DNA of 64,000 nt from Streptomyces sp. TLI_235 (GCA_002300355.1 NSGV01000002.1:558001-622000); one strand, 5' to 3'. Numbered from the stretch's first letter, positions 18,552 to 27,473 are shown. Translations and numbers: made by a program. The notes: generated by a model not told the origin, from the sequence alone.

Positions 18552-19592
18552 TCAGTCGGTGCCGGTTCCGTAGACCGGCGCCGCCCACGACGGCGGCTCC
18601 AGAGGCTCCAGCGGTTTCAAAGGCTCCACAGGCGGGGCGACCGCGGACTCCGGCACCACCGCCGACTCGGGCACCGCCACGGACTCGGGGACCTGCGGGA
18701 CGAGTTCGGTCGGCGTCGGCACCGGGATCGCCGCGACGTGCTCCACCCCGTGCAGCGCGCCGACGAAGGCCAGGCAGCTGTCGTACCGCTCGTCCGGGGT
18801 CTTGGCGAGCGCCCGGATCAGGATGTCGTCCAGGGCGGACGGCAGGTTGGGGCGCTGCTCGCTGAGGTGCGGCGGCGGGTCGTTGAGGTGGGCCCAGAGC
18901 ATGGCGAGGTCGTCGTCGCGCTGGTAGGGCGAGGTGCCGGCGAGCATCTCGTAGACCACGCAGGCGAGGCTGTAGACGTCGCAGCGGCCGTCCACCGGCT
19001 TGCCGTTGATCTGCTCGGGGGCGACGTAGTCCAGGGTGCCGACGAACTGGCCGACGGTGGTGAGCCCGGAGAGCGAGAGGGACTTCTTGGTCAGCCCGAA
19101 GTCGGTGAGGTAGACGTGCTCGGGGTGCTCGGAGTCCGTGCCCTCGGCGACCAGGATGTTGCCGGGCTTGACGTCCCGATGGACGAGGTCGTGGCTGTGC
19201 GCGGCGTCCAGCGCGGAGGCGACCTGGGTGGTGATCCGCACGGTCTGGCGCAGCGAGAGCGGGCCCTCCCGGTCGAGCAGGGCGCGCAGGTCGCGGCCGC
19301 GGACGTACCGCATGGCGATGTAGAGCAGTCCGTCGGCCTCACCGGCCTCGTAGACCGGCACGATGTGCGGGTGGTCGATGGCCGCGGCGGCCTTGGACTC
19401 GCGGGCGAAGCGCTCCCGGAAGACGTCGTTGCGGGCGAGGTCCGGGGCGAGCAGCTTGACCGCGACGGTGCGGCCGAGCCGCAGGTCCTCGGCACGGTAG
19501 ACGACGGCCATGCCGCCGCGCCCGATCAGCGCCTCCAGCCGGTAGGCGGCGAGTTGGTGGCCGGTGAGGTCGGCCGGTGCGGCGGTCGTCAT
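18552..19592 (-). CDS. soluble Hanks-type Ser/Thr protein kinase
   Basis: 346 residues. A complete kinase domain spans about 17-275: glycine loop IGRGGMAVVY, VAVKLL lysine, LVHRDVKPGNILV, TDFGLTKK, FVGTLDYVAPEQ, DVYSLACVVYEML. The remaining 70 residues are proline-rich with near-repeats of the type PESAVVPE and no transmembrane helix, so it is probably cytoplasmic. It is the third gene of an operon after an FHA-FHA-ABC exporter and an SH3-like protein, and its ATG overlaps the stop of the latter. The arrangement recalls PknF/Rv1747 of Mycobacterium tuberculosis, where the kinase phosphorylates the FHA-bearing exporter. Confidence 0.9.
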   Translation of the reverse strand: MTTAAPADLTGHQLAAYRLEALIGRGGMAVVYRAEDLRLGRTVAVKLLAPDLARNDVFRERFARESKAAAAIDHPHIVPVYEAGEADGLLYIAMRYVRGRDLRALLDREGPLSLRQTVRITTQVASALDAAHSHDLVHRDVKPGNILVAEGTDSEHPEHVYLTDFGLTKKSLSLSGLTTVGQFVGTLDYVAPEQINGKPVDGRCDVYSLACVVYEMLAGTSPYQRDDDLAMLWAHLNDPPPHLSEQRPNLPSALDDILIRALAKTPDERYDSCLAFVGALHGVEHVAAIPVPTPTELVPQVPESVAVPESAVVPESAVAPPVEPLKPLEPLEPPSWAAPVYGTGTD

Positions 19593-20119
19593 CCGGTGTC
19601 ACCCCGGCTGCCTGCCGCGGACCGCGGGGCGGCGGGCGGGTCGACGGTGGCGTAGGTCTGCAGCCGGGTGCCGTCGCTGTAGAACCAGCGGCCCTGGTCG
19701 AGGTCGAGCAGCCAGGCGGACGGGCCGTCGAGGACGGCGCCGACCCGCAGGTTGCGGGTGCGGTCGCGGAGGGTCTCCAGGTCGATCAGGCCGTCCGCGT
19801 ACTCGCCGACCAGCCGGCGGTAGGTGGAGAGGGCCTGCTCCAGGGCGAGGAGCAGCGGCCGCGGGTCCTCCAGCGCGGTCAGCGGGTGGTCGGTGCCGGC
19901 CGGCGGGTGCGGCACGCTGACCAGCAGCCGGCCGTCGACCCAGGCCGACCAGCCGTTGGAGCAGACGATCCGCGCCCAGTTCCCGGTGCTGTCGGCGAGC
20001 CGGACGGGCAGGAGCGGGTCGAGCCGTACGGACGGCCGGGACGGGTCCGGGCTCGCCCAGGTCTGCAGCCCGTCGGCGGGCACGACATGGGTGGGCTGGA
20101 ACTCGGTCGGGGCGGTCAC
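19589..20119 (-). CDS. SH3-like domain protein in kinase/exporter operon
   Basis: 176 residues. The N-terminal half (about 15-70: GLQTWASPDP, LPVRLADSTGNWARIVCSNGWSAWVDGRLL) looks like a bacterial SH3 fold. The second half is helical (ALEQALSTYRRLVGEYADGLIDLETLRDR) and ends in a short WLLDLDQGRWFYSDG motif. There is no signal peptide. The GTG start lies eight bases after GGAGGT, which overlaps the end of the exporter gene. It may be an adaptor between exporter and kinase; that is inference from gene order. Confidence 0.75.
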   Translation of the reverse strand: MTAPTEFQPTHVVPADGLQTWASPDPSRPSVRLDPLLPVRLADSTGNWARIVCSNGWSAWVDGRLLVSVPHPPAGTDHPLTALEDPRPLLLALEQALSTYRRLVGEYADGLIDLETLRDRTRNLRVGAVLDGPSAWLLDLDQGRWFYSDGTRLQTYATVDPPAAPRSAAGSRGDTG

Positions 20120-20125
20120 CAGCGG

Positions 20126-22474
20126 TCACCTCCGCATCACGGCGGGCTCGTGACGGCGCAGCAGGCGGGCGACCAGCAGGCCGAGGACGACACTCAGTAC
20201 CACCATCATGCCCATGTCGAGCAGCCAGATCGAAGCCTTGTGCTGGAAGAGCGGGTCGGAGGTCAGCGGCTTGGGCACGGTGGCGTGCAGGTCGATGGTG
20301 GCGGCCATGGCGGCGAAGGCCCAGCGGGACGGGACGAGCCAGGAGAGCTGGGCGAGCACGGGGGTGCTGTTGAGCTGGATCAGGGCGCCGCAGAAGACCA
20401 CCTGGACGATGGCGACCAGCACCAGCAGCGGCATGGTCACCTCCTCCTTCTTCACCAGCGCGGAGATGAGCAGGCCGAGCATCATGGCGGTGAAGGCGAG
20501 CAGGGCGACGGCCAGGGTGATCTCTAGCAGCGGTGGCATGAGGACGCCGCTGCCGCCCTGGGGGCGTAGATCGACGCCGAGCAGCGCGACCATGGTAAGC
20601 ACCACCGCCTGGATGACGGTGACCGTGCCCAGCACGATGATCTTGGAGCAGAGGTACGCCGATCTGGACAGGCCGACGGCGCGTTCTCGCTGGTAGATGA
20701 CGCGTTCCTTGACGAGTTCGCGCACCGAGTTGGCGGCGCCGGTGAGCACCGCGCCGACGCAGAGGATCAGCAGGGCGTTGAAGATGCTGTCCTCGGCGAG
20801 CTTCTTGCCGGCCAGGGCCCGGGCCATCACGCCCATCACGAACGGCAGCGCGATCATGACCGCCAGGAAGGTGCGGTCGGCGGTGAGCGCGGTGGCGTAG
20901 CGGCGGACGAGGGTGGAGACCTGCTTGCGCCACCGCTGCGGCCGCGGCGGCTTGGGGGCCGGGGTCTCGGCGGCCGGGGCGTGCGGCGCGGCCGGCCCGG
21001 GGTGGTCCATGGCGCCGGCGATGTACCGGCGGTACGACGGCGAGGAGCGGTACTGGCCGGCCCAGTCGCGTTCGGTGTCGTTCTCGAAGGCGTCGAAGGC
21101 GTCCGGCCACTGCTCGAATCCGAAGAAGCCGAGGGTCTCGCCGGGCGGTCCGTAGAAGGCGATCCGGCCGCCGGGGGCGAGCAGCAGCAGCCGGTCGCAG
21201 AGTTCCAGGCTGAGCACGCTGTGGGTGACGACGATGACGGTGCGGCCGTCGTCGGCGAGGTTGCGGAGCATCTGCATGACCGAGCGGTCCATGCCGGGGT
21301 CGAGGCCGGAGGTCGGCTCGTCGAGGAAGAGCAGGGAGGGCTTGGTGAGCAGCTCCAGGGCGACACTGACCCGTTTGCGCTGGCCGCCGGAGAGGCTGGA
21401 GATCACCTGGTCGGCGCGCTTGTTCAGGCCGAGTTCGCCGATCACCTCCTCGACCCTGGCCTCGCGTTCGGCGGCGGCGGTGTCGTCGGGGAAGCGCAGC
21501 TCGGCCGCGTACTGCAGGGCGCGGCGCACCTGCAGCTGGGTGTGCAGGATGTCGTCCTGCGGGACGAGGCCGATCCGGCGGCGCAGCTCGGCGTAGTCGC
21601 GGTAGAGGTCGCGGCCGTCGTAGCGGACGGCGCCCTCGTCGGCTGGCCGCAGGCCGGTGAGCGCGTTGAGCAGGGTGGACTTGCCGGCGCCGCTGGGGCC
21701 GGCGACGGCGAGCAGGGTCTTCTGGCCGACCGGGAAGGTGACCGAGTCGAGCAGCCGGCGGCCGCCGGCCACGGTGACGGTGAGGCCGTCCACGTCGAGG
21801 TCGACGTCGCCGGTGTCGACGAACTGCTGGAGTTCGTCGCCGACCAGGCAGAACACCGAGTGGCCGATGCCGATGAGGTCGCCCTCGCCGACGACGGCGC
21901 CGAGCACGGGCTGTCCGTTGACGTAGGTGCCGTTGTGGCTGCCGACGTCGATGATCTCGAAGCGCCCGTCGGGCCGGGCGCGCAGCTCGGCGTGCCGGCG
22001 CGAGACCGACAGGTCGCCGACGACCAGGTCGTTCTCGAGGGCGCGGCCGATCCGGACGACCTTCGCCGGGAGCGGGCGGACGGTGGTCGGGGGCCGCAGG
22101 GAGCCGGTGATGGAGGTCAGCGCGGACGGCTGCCGGTCCGGTTCGGTGCGCACGGCCAGGGCGCGGAGGCTGCAGCGGGGGCCGTCGGCGGCGGCGCCGA
22201 AGCGCATCTCGCTGCCGGGGCCGACGTCGAGGTGCCGGATCCGGTGACCGTCGGTGAAGGTGCCGTTGGTGGAGCCGCTGTCGTCCAGCGCCCAGTGGTC
22301 GCCGTCGGCGTGCAGCACGGCGTGGTGCCAGGAGACCCGGGGGTCGTCCAGGAAGACCTCGCTCGTGGGGTCACGGCCGACGTGGTACGTGCGACTCGGG
22401 CTGATGACCTGCGAGTCGCCGTCGGTCTCGAGTACCAGCTGCGGCGCGGTGAGCGCGGCGGGTCGCTCTCCCAT
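20126..22474 (-). CDS. FHA-FHA-ABC transporter fusion (Rv1747-like)
   Basis: 782 residues. FHA domain 1 spans about 25-100 (GRDPTSEV, VSWHHA, STNGTF) and FHA 2 about 145-215 (IGRALEND, VSRRHAEL, SHNGTYVNG). An ABCG-type ATPase follows at about 235-460 (Walker A GPSGAGKST, signature LSGGQRKRVS, Walker B LLFLDEPTSGLDP), then an ABC-2 membrane domain with six helices from about 540 to the end. FHA domains bind phosphothreonine, so export activity is probably controlled by Ser/Thr kinases such as the one two genes downstream. The substrate is unknown; Rv1747 relatives have been linked to cell-envelope lipids. It is first in the operon and divergent from a 101-residue orphan. Confidence 0.92.
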   Translation of the reverse strand: MGERPAALTAPQLVLETDGDSQVISPSRTYHVGRDPTSEVFLDDPRVSWHHAVLHADGDHWALDDSGSTNGTFTDGHRIRHLDVGPGSEMRFGAAADGPRCSLRALAVRTEPDRQPSALTSITGSLRPPTTVRPLPAKVVRIGRALENDLVVGDLSVSRRHAELRARPDGRFEIIDVGSHNGTYVNGQPVLGAVVGEGDLIGIGHSVFCLVGDELQQFVDTGDVDLDVDGLTVTVAGGRRLLDSVTFPVGQKTLLAVAGPSGAGKSTLLNALTGLRPADEGAVRYDGRDLYRDYAELRRRIGLVPQDDILHTQLQVRRALQYAAELRFPDDTAAAEREARVEEVIGELGLNKRADQVISSLSGGQRKRVSVALELLTKPSLLFLDEPTSGLDPGMDRSVMQMLRNLADDGRTVIVVTHSVLSLELCDRLLLLAPGGRIAFYGPPGETLGFFGFEQWPDAFDAFENDTERDWAGQYRSSPSYRRYIAGAMDHPGPAAPHAPAAETPAPKPPRPQRWRKQVSTLVRRYATALTADRTFLAVMIALPFVMGVMARALAGKKLAEDSIFNALLILCVGAVLTGAANSVRELVKERVIYQRERAVGLSRSAYLCSKIIVLGTVTVIQAVVLTMVALLGVDLRPQGGSGVLMPPLLEITLAVALLAFTAMMLGLLISALVKKEEVTMPLLVLVAIVQVVFCGALIQLNSTPVLAQLSWLVPSRWAFAAMAATIDLHATVPKPLTSDPLFQHKASIWLLDMGMMVVLSVVLGLLVARLLRRHEPAVMRR

Positions 22475-22642
22475 ACCGCCGATGGTAGCCGCGCCCCGGA
22501 CGGCACGCCCGCTTCCGGAGCCCGGCCCGACGTGCCCTCGACATGCCCACGGCAGGGTGATTCGGCCCGAATCAGGTGTGTCACCCGGTATGTCTTGGGG
22601 CATGACGTGTTCGTACTGTCGGCCGCACATCGGGGAGGCTCC

Positions 22643-22948
22643 GTGAACACCTGGGCGACCTGGACCACGCAGGGCATTCTCGCCGGCACCGGAGGGGTGC
22701 GGACGGTCGAGTTGGGCGTCATCAAGGGCGATCTGACGGTCCACACGACGTGGATCGACGGTGAGGCCCGGCTGACGGTGCAGTACAGCGGCGCGCTGGA
22801 CTGGTTCACCGTGGAGGGCAGCCCGGTGCCCGCCGGGGACGAGGCGACGGCCCGCGAACTCCACCAGCGCATGGTGGAGGCGGTGAAGGCCGGCGGCGGC
22901 GCGACCGCTCCGACGAAGGCCGACGGTGGCGCGACCGCTCCGAGCTGA
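22643..22948 (+). CDS. small hypothetical protein
   Basis: 101 residues beginning NTWATWTTQGILAGTGGVRT, with a beta-rich middle (LTVHTTWIDGEARLTVQYSG) and a short Gly/Ala tail where GGATAP occurs twice because of a DNA duplication. The GTG follows GGGGAGG with four bases of spacing. It overlaps the start of the PQQ lipoprotein gene by 23 bases, so both are probably translated from one mRNA. I do not recognise a function. It is divergent from the FHA-ABC operon. Confidence 0.65.
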   Translation: MNTWATWTTQGILAGTGGVRTVELGVIKGDLTVHTTWIDGEARLTVQYSGALDWFTVEGSPVPAGDEATARELHQRMVEAVKAGGGATAPTKADGGATAPS

Positions 22949-24326
22949 CCGTCGGCGGACGCTGCCCGCGGTCGCCGCCGCCCTGGCCGGCCTGCTGGCC
23001 GGCTGCACTCTGGGCGGCGGCGCGTCCTCCCCCACCGCGGTGCCGTCCACCGTGGTCGCCACCGCGGCCTCCCCGACCCCGCTGAAGGCCGGCGACTGGT
23101 CCGGCTACCACCGCGACGCGCTGCGCACCGGTACGGCACCGGACGCGGCCCCGGTCGGGCCGCTCGGCACGGCCTGGACGGCGAAGCTCGACGGCGCGGT
23201 GTACGGGCAGCCGCTGGTGGTCGGCGACAGGGTGCTCGCGGCGACCGAGAACAACACGGTGTACGGGCTGGACGCGGCGAGCGGCGCGGTGCTGTGGAGC
23301 CGTCACCTGGGCGCCCCGGCCCGGACGGCGGACTTGCCCTGCGGCAACATCGACCCGCTGGGGATCACCGGCACCCCGGTCTACGACCCGGCGACCGGGC
23401 GGGTGTTCGCGGTCGCCGAGCTGGCCGGCGGCCGACACGTGCTGGCCGGGCTGAACGCGGCGACCGGGGCACTGGAGGTGCAGCGCGCGGTCGAACCGCC
23501 GAAGGGCTACCGGCCCGCCCACCAGCAGCGCTCCGCGCTCGCGCTGTGGAACGGCCGGGTGGTGATCGCCTACGGCGGGCTCTTCGGCGACTGCGGCGAC
23601 TATGTCGGCAGTGCGCTGTCGGTGGCGACCAGCGGCGCCGGGCCGGTGCTCTCCTACGCGGTGCCGACCGGCCGCGAGGGCGGGATCTGGGCGAGCGGCG
23701 GCCCGGTGGTCGACGGCGACCGGCTGCTGGTCGCCGTCGGCAACGGCGAGTCGACGGGCGGCTCGTACGACGGCTCGGACTCGGTGCTCGCGCTCTCCCC
23801 CGAGTTGCGGCGGGTGGACTGGTTCGCCCCGTCGAGCTGGGCGGACGACAACTCCCGGGACCTCGATCTCGGTTCGCTCTCGCCGGTGCGGGTGGGCGGC
23901 CACGTGCTCGCCGTCGGCAAGCGCGGCGAGGCGTACGTGCTGGACGCGCAGCGCCTCGGCGGCATCGGCGGGCAGGTCGCGCAGGCAACGGTCTGCCCGG
24001 CGTACGGCGGCGCCGCCGTGGACGGTTCGACGGTCTACGTGCCCTGCCTGCACGGCCTGGCCCGGCTGACGGTGGGCCAGGACGGCTCGGTGCACCAGGA
24101 CTGGCAGGTGGAGCTGGAGCGCGGCGGCTCGCCGGTGGTCGGCGGCGGCGCGGTCTGGGTGGTGGACGACGAGCGCGGTGTGCTGCTCGCCCTCGACCCG
24201 GCGACCGGCCGGACGCTGCAGCAGGCGAAGACCGGCCCTGCCCCGCACTTCGCCTCCCCGGTGCTCGCCGGCGGGCGGGTCCTGGTCGGCACGATGAACG
24301 GGGTCACGGCCTTCTCGGTCGGCTGA
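22926..24326 (+). CDS. PQQ-like beta-propeller lipoprotein
   Basis: 466 residues. An N-terminal basic stretch and hydrophobic segment end in the lipobox LLAG-C (Cys near residue 27), so it is anchored outside the membrane. The rest is made of propeller blades with PQQ-type motifs (NNTVYGLDAASGAVLW, LAGLNAATGALEVQ, VLLALDPATGRTL). BamB-like propellers act as scaffolds; PQQ cofactor use is unlikely without a dehydrogenase motif set. The GTG overlaps the preceding small gene. A strong hairpin follows the stop. Confidence 0.8.
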   Translation: MARPLRADRRRTLPAVAAALAGLLAGCTLGGGASSPTAVPSTVVATAASPTPLKAGDWSGYHRDALRTGTAPDAAPVGPLGTAWTAKLDGAVYGQPLVVGDRVLAATENNTVYGLDAASGAVLWSRHLGAPARTADLPCGNIDPLGITGTPVYDPATGRVFAVAELAGGRHVLAGLNAATGALEVQRAVEPPKGYRPAHQQRSALALWNGRVVIAYGGLFGDCGDYVGSALSVATSGAGPVLSYAVPTGREGGIWASGGPVVDGDRLLVAVGNGESTGGSYDGSDSVLALSPELRRVDWFAPSSWADDNSRDLDLGSLSPVRVGGHVLAVGKRGEAYVLDAQRLGGIGGQVAQATVCPAYGGAAVDGSTVYVPCLHGLARLTVGQDGSVHQDWQVELERGGSPVVGGGAVWVVDDERGVLLALDPATGRTLQQAKTGPAPHFASPVLAGGRVLVGTMNGVTAFSVG

Positions 24327-24364
24327 TTTCCGCCCCCCGGGCCGGCCGTGCGCCCGGGCGGAAA
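24327..24364 (+). terminator. terminator after the PQQ lipoprotein
   Basis: TTTCCGCCC (24327-24335) pairs with GGGCGGAAA (24356-24364), with further G+C pairing inside. It begins directly after the TGA stop and is followed by a short A/T stretch. Confidence 0.75.
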
Positions 24365-24448
24365 ATTCTCCGCGCTTCCGTGATACCTATCGGCCCACCG
24401 GCGCGTCTATGAGTGCGAGGGCCACCGACCGCCCCTGGCCAAGATCAA

Positions 24449-24463
24449 CTGACAGCACGTCAG
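24449..24463. promoter_or_regulatory. inverted repeat upstream of the carboxypeptidase
   Basis: CTGAC-AGCAC-GTCAG is a perfect 5-5-5 inverted repeat about 80 bases before the GTG start, next to a short region of unusually low G+C that should contain the promoter (TAATGT at 24468-24473). Operator function is inferred from symmetry and position only. Confidence 0.35.
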
Positions 24464-24540
24464 ATGGTAATGTACAGGCCAAACGGGGGCGTGGGCGACA
24501 ACACACACGCTCCCCGCCGGACCCGATTCCTGGAGCATCT

Positions 24541-26163
24541 GTGCCCGCACGCCTGTACCGCCGTGGCCTGCCGCTCGCGGCCGCGGCCCTCGCCGCCTCC
24601 CTGCTCGCCGGCTCGGCCCAGGCCGACAACCCCGCCCCGGCCGACGCGACCCTGACGGCCGACCTCGACGCCCTGCTGGCCGACGCCCGCCTCGCCAACG
24701 CGCAGGCCGGCGTCCAGGTCCTCGACGCGACGACCGGCCAGGTGCTGTACTCCCGCCAGCCCGGCGCGCTGCTCACCCCGGCGTCCACCATGAAGACCGT
24801 CACCTCCACCGCCGCCCTCGAACTGCTCGGCGCCGACCACCGGTTCACCACCGAGGTCCGCACCACCGGCACCACGTACGGCGGCAAGCTCGTCGGCGAC
24901 CTGGTGCTGCGCGGCGGCGGCGACCCCAGCCTGCTCGTCCAGGACCTCGACGACCTGGCCGCCAAGGTCGCCGCGTCCGGCATCACCACCGTCACCGGCC
25001 GGGTGCTCGCCGATGGCAGCCGCTATGACTCCACCCCGCTCGGCCCGGGCTGGGCCTGGGACGACGAGCCGTACTCGTACAGCCCGCAGATCTCCGGCCT
25101 GACGGTCGCCAACGACCCCGAGTACCAGATGGACACCGTCCAGGTGACCGTCACCCCCGGTGCCGCCGGCGAGAAGGCCAAGGTCGCCCTGGTACCCGCC
25201 GAGGCGCCGATGAAGTTCACCGGCGGCATCACCACCGGCGCGGCCGGCAGCGGCGCCACCGCCGACGTCGAACGCCGCCGTGGCGCCAACGAGCTGCTGC
25301 TCTCCGGCAGCATCGCGGCCGGCGCCGCCCCGGCCACCTACTGGGTGACGGTCGAGGACCCGGCCACCTACGCCGCCAAGGTCTTCGCCGGCGCGCTCGC
25401 CCGGCACGGTGTGAAGGTGCAGCGCGGCGTGCAGACCGCGACCGGCTCCGAGACCTCGCAGCCGCTCGCCTCGCACGACTCCAAGACCCTCGCCGAGCTG
25501 GTCGTGCCGATGCTGAAGATCAGCAACAACGGCATAGCCGAGCACCTGACCAAGGAGATCGGCAAGGTCAAGGGCGGCAAGGGCGACTGGGCCACCGGCA
25601 TCAACCAGGTCAAGGCCTTCCTCAAGGCCAACGGCCTGGAGACCCCGGCCGGCCGCCAGGTCGACGGCTCCGGCCTCTCCCGCTACGACCTGATCACCCC
25701 GGCCAAGATGGCCGGCCTGCTCAAGGTCGCCCAGGACAAGCCCTGGTTCAACGCCTGGTACAACGCCCTGCCGGTGGCCGGCAACCCCGACCGGATGGTC
25801 GGCGGCACCCTGGCCGCCCGCATGCGCGGCACCAAGGCCGAGAACAACGTGCACGCCAAGAGCGGCTCGATGAGCGGCGTCGACAACCTGATGGGCTACG
25901 CCACCGCGCCCGACGGCCACAAGCTGATCTTCTCGGTGATGGTCAGCAACTTCGCCGGCACCAGCCCCCGTCCGGTGATCGACGCCATCGCCGTCCGCCT
26001 CGCCTCCGGCCCCGCCGCCACCCCGAGCGTGCCGGCCGCCACGCCCGTCACCCCGAAGCTCAAGTCGCTGAACGCGCCCGCCCGCGGCGGCGACGAGGCC
26101 ACCGGCAGCACCGCCGGCACCGGCACCCGCTGGGAGGACTGCGAGACCGTCGGCCGCTGCTGA
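24541..26163 (+). CDS. dacB: D-alanyl-D-alanine carboxypeptidase/endopeptidase (PBP4 type)
   Basis: 540 residues. A signal peptide (RLYRRGLPLAAAALAASLLAGSAQA) precedes a peptidase S13 domain with the three penicillin-binding motifs: S-x-x-K in ASTMKT, S-x-N in KISNNGIAEHL, and K-S/T-G in HAKSGSMSG. It trims or cleaves peptidoglycan peptides outside the membrane. The C-terminal 60 residues are Pro/Ala-rich and end in WEDCETVGRC, possibly a disulphide-capped tail. The GTG has GGAG six bases upstream. It is a single-gene unit followed by a strong terminator. Confidence 0.92.
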   Translation: MPARLYRRGLPLAAAALAASLLAGSAQADNPAPADATLTADLDALLADARLANAQAGVQVLDATTGQVLYSRQPGALLTPASTMKTVTSTAALELLGADHRFTTEVRTTGTTYGGKLVGDLVLRGGGDPSLLVQDLDDLAAKVAASGITTVTGRVLADGSRYDSTPLGPGWAWDDEPYSYSPQISGLTVANDPEYQMDTVQVTVTPGAAGEKAKVALVPAEAPMKFTGGITTGAAGSGATADVERRRGANELLLSGSIAAGAAPATYWVTVEDPATYAAKVFAGALARHGVKVQRGVQTATGSETSQPLASHDSKTLAELVVPMLKISNNGIAEHLTKEIGKVKGGKGDWATGINQVKAFLKANGLETPAGRQVDGSGLSRYDLITPAKMAGLLKVAQDKPWFNAWYNALPVAGNPDRMVGGTLAARMRGTKAENNVHAKSGSMSGVDNLMGYATAPDGHKLIFSVMVSNFAGTSPRPVIDAIAVRLASGPAATPSVPAATPVTPKLKSLNAPARGGDEATGSTAGTGTRWEDCETVGRC

Positions 26164-26181
26164 CACTCCCCGCTCCGGCAC

Positions 26182-26232
26182 ACCGCGGCCGGGCACCGTC
26201 GGGCGCATGCCCCGGCGGTGCCCGGCCGCGGT
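26182..26232. terminator. strong bidirectional terminator
   Basis: A perfect 17-bp stem: 26182-26198 pairs with 26216-26232 around a 17-base loop, between the convergent carboxypeptidase and MazF-like genes. Confidence 0.85.
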
Positions 26233-26236
26233 CGTG

Positions 26237-27397
26237 TCAGGCGGCGCCGCCGCGGCCGGGGTCGGGCTTCCCGGCCTGCGGCTTTCCGGACGGCTTCCCC
26301 GTGTGCGGCTTTCGGGTGAACGGCTTACGGGCAGCCGACTTTCCGGCAGTCGGCTCGGCGGCAGACGGCTCGGTGGCAGACGGCTTTCCGGCGGCGGTCG
26401 GGGGCTTGCGAAGGTCGGCCCGGCGGTCGGCGGTCCCGCGGAGGGTGCGGGGCGGCTTCACGAGCGGCAGGGTGCGGCCGCGGACCACCCGCCACACCCC
26501 CATCGGGCACGGGCCGGCGTAGCGGCGCAGGCGGTCCGGCTCCAGGGTGCGCAGCCGCAGGTCGAGGCAGCTGTCGTGGTCGGCCTCCGGGTTCCACGTC
26601 CGGGTGGGCAGCCGGATGTGGTCGCTGCGGCTGAGCCAGTCCTGGCTGGTGCTCTTCAGCACCTCCAGCCGGTCGTCCAGGACGCGCACCACCAGCACCG
26701 GCCGGTCCTTGGACTCGCCTGATTCGGCGAACGGCACGTCCGCCCACCACATCTCGCCGGGGACCGGCCGTCGTCCCGGTGGGTGGATGCCGCCGCCCGT
26801 CCACTCGACCGGGGGCAGGCCGGCCGCCAGCCTTACCCGGGGCAGCCGCCAGACCGCGGCCACCGTGGCCCCCAGGGCCACCACGACCGCCACCGCGGCG
26901 AGCACCGCGACCGTCGAACGCTCCGGCGACCGGGCCAGCCACACCGCGGACGCCACCAGGGCCGCACCGGAACCGACCACGGCGGGCACCGGGCCCCGGT
27001 TGAGCAGCCCCCAGCCGAGGATGCAGAGCACCACGCCGAAGGTGGTCACCGCGCCCAGCCCGAGCAGGTGGTCGAAGTCGGGGCCGCCGCGGTGGTACGA
27101 GAGCAGTGCGGCGAGCACGGCCGCGGCGGACAGGGCGAGTGCCCGGACGGCGAGCCGGTGCCAGGGGAACCGGCGGCGGCGGTCCGGCCGGTAGCCCCAG
27201 GCCGTGGCCACCGCGGTCGCCACCGCCAGGGCCGCCAGGGCCGGCCACTGGTCGGGGCTCTGCGCGACCTCGCGCTCCACCTCCGGGTCCGTGTGGCGAA
27301 GGTGGACGACCAGCACGGCGCAGGCCACATAGGTCAGCGAGGTCAGCCAGAGCACCGGCAGCAGAAGCACGAACCGCTTCGCGGAGCGCAGGATCAT
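26237..27397 (-). CDS. membrane protein with PemK/MazF-like cytoplasmic domain
   Basis: 386 residues. Five or so hydrophobic helices occupy about 1-185. A domain at about 205-310 (GEMWWADVPFAESGESKDRPVLVVRV, SHIRLPTRTW-like strand) follows the MazF/PemK pattern GE-x-W-x-A-x-x-P...RPVLV. The tail of about 75 residues is a Lys/Pro/Thr-rich repeat. MazF-type toxins are usually 110-residue soluble RNases; a membrane-fused copy with no antitoxin gene nearby is unlikely to be a classical toxin. The ATG at 27397 lies six bases after a TACCCT hexamer, so it may be leaderless. A TGACAC-C-GTGTCA palindrome lies upstream. Confidence 0.7.
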   Translation of the reverse strand: MILRSAKRFVLLLPVLWLTSLTYVACAVLVVHLRHTDPEVEREVAQSPDQWPALAALAVATAVATAWGYRPDRRRRFPWHRLAVRALALSAAAVLAALLSYHRGGPDFDHLLGLGAVTTFGVVLCILGWGLLNRGPVPAVVGSGAALVASAVWLARSPERSTVAVLAAVAVVVALGATVAAVWRLPRVRLAAGLPPVEWTGGGIHPPGRRPVPGEMWWADVPFAESGESKDRPVLVVRVLDDRLEVLKSTSQDWLSRSDHIRLPTRTWNPEADHDSCLDLRLRTLEPDRLRRYAGPCPMGVWRVVRGRTLPLVKPPRTLRGTADRRADLRKPPTAAGKPSATEPSAAEPTAGKSAARKPFTRKPHTGKPSGKPQAGKPDPGRGGAA

Positions 27398-27452
27398 GCA
27401 CGCAGGGTAGGGCAGGCCGGGCGCGCCCGACAGGGCCGTCCCGGAACCTGGT

Positions 27453-27465
27453 TGACACCGTGTCA
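27453..27465. promoter_or_regulatory. palindrome upstream of the MazF-like membrane gene
   Basis: TGACAC-C-GTGTCA is a perfect 13-bp palindrome 56 bases before the start at 27397, where a repressor would overlap or flank the -35 region. Operator role is inference. Confidence 0.4.
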
Positions 27466-27473
27466 GTAACGGG

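Noticed and set aside
24449..24473. CTGACA and TAATGT as a -35/-10 promoter pair
   Set aside because: The spacer is only 13 bases, too short for a normal promoter; the inverted repeat explains the first element better.
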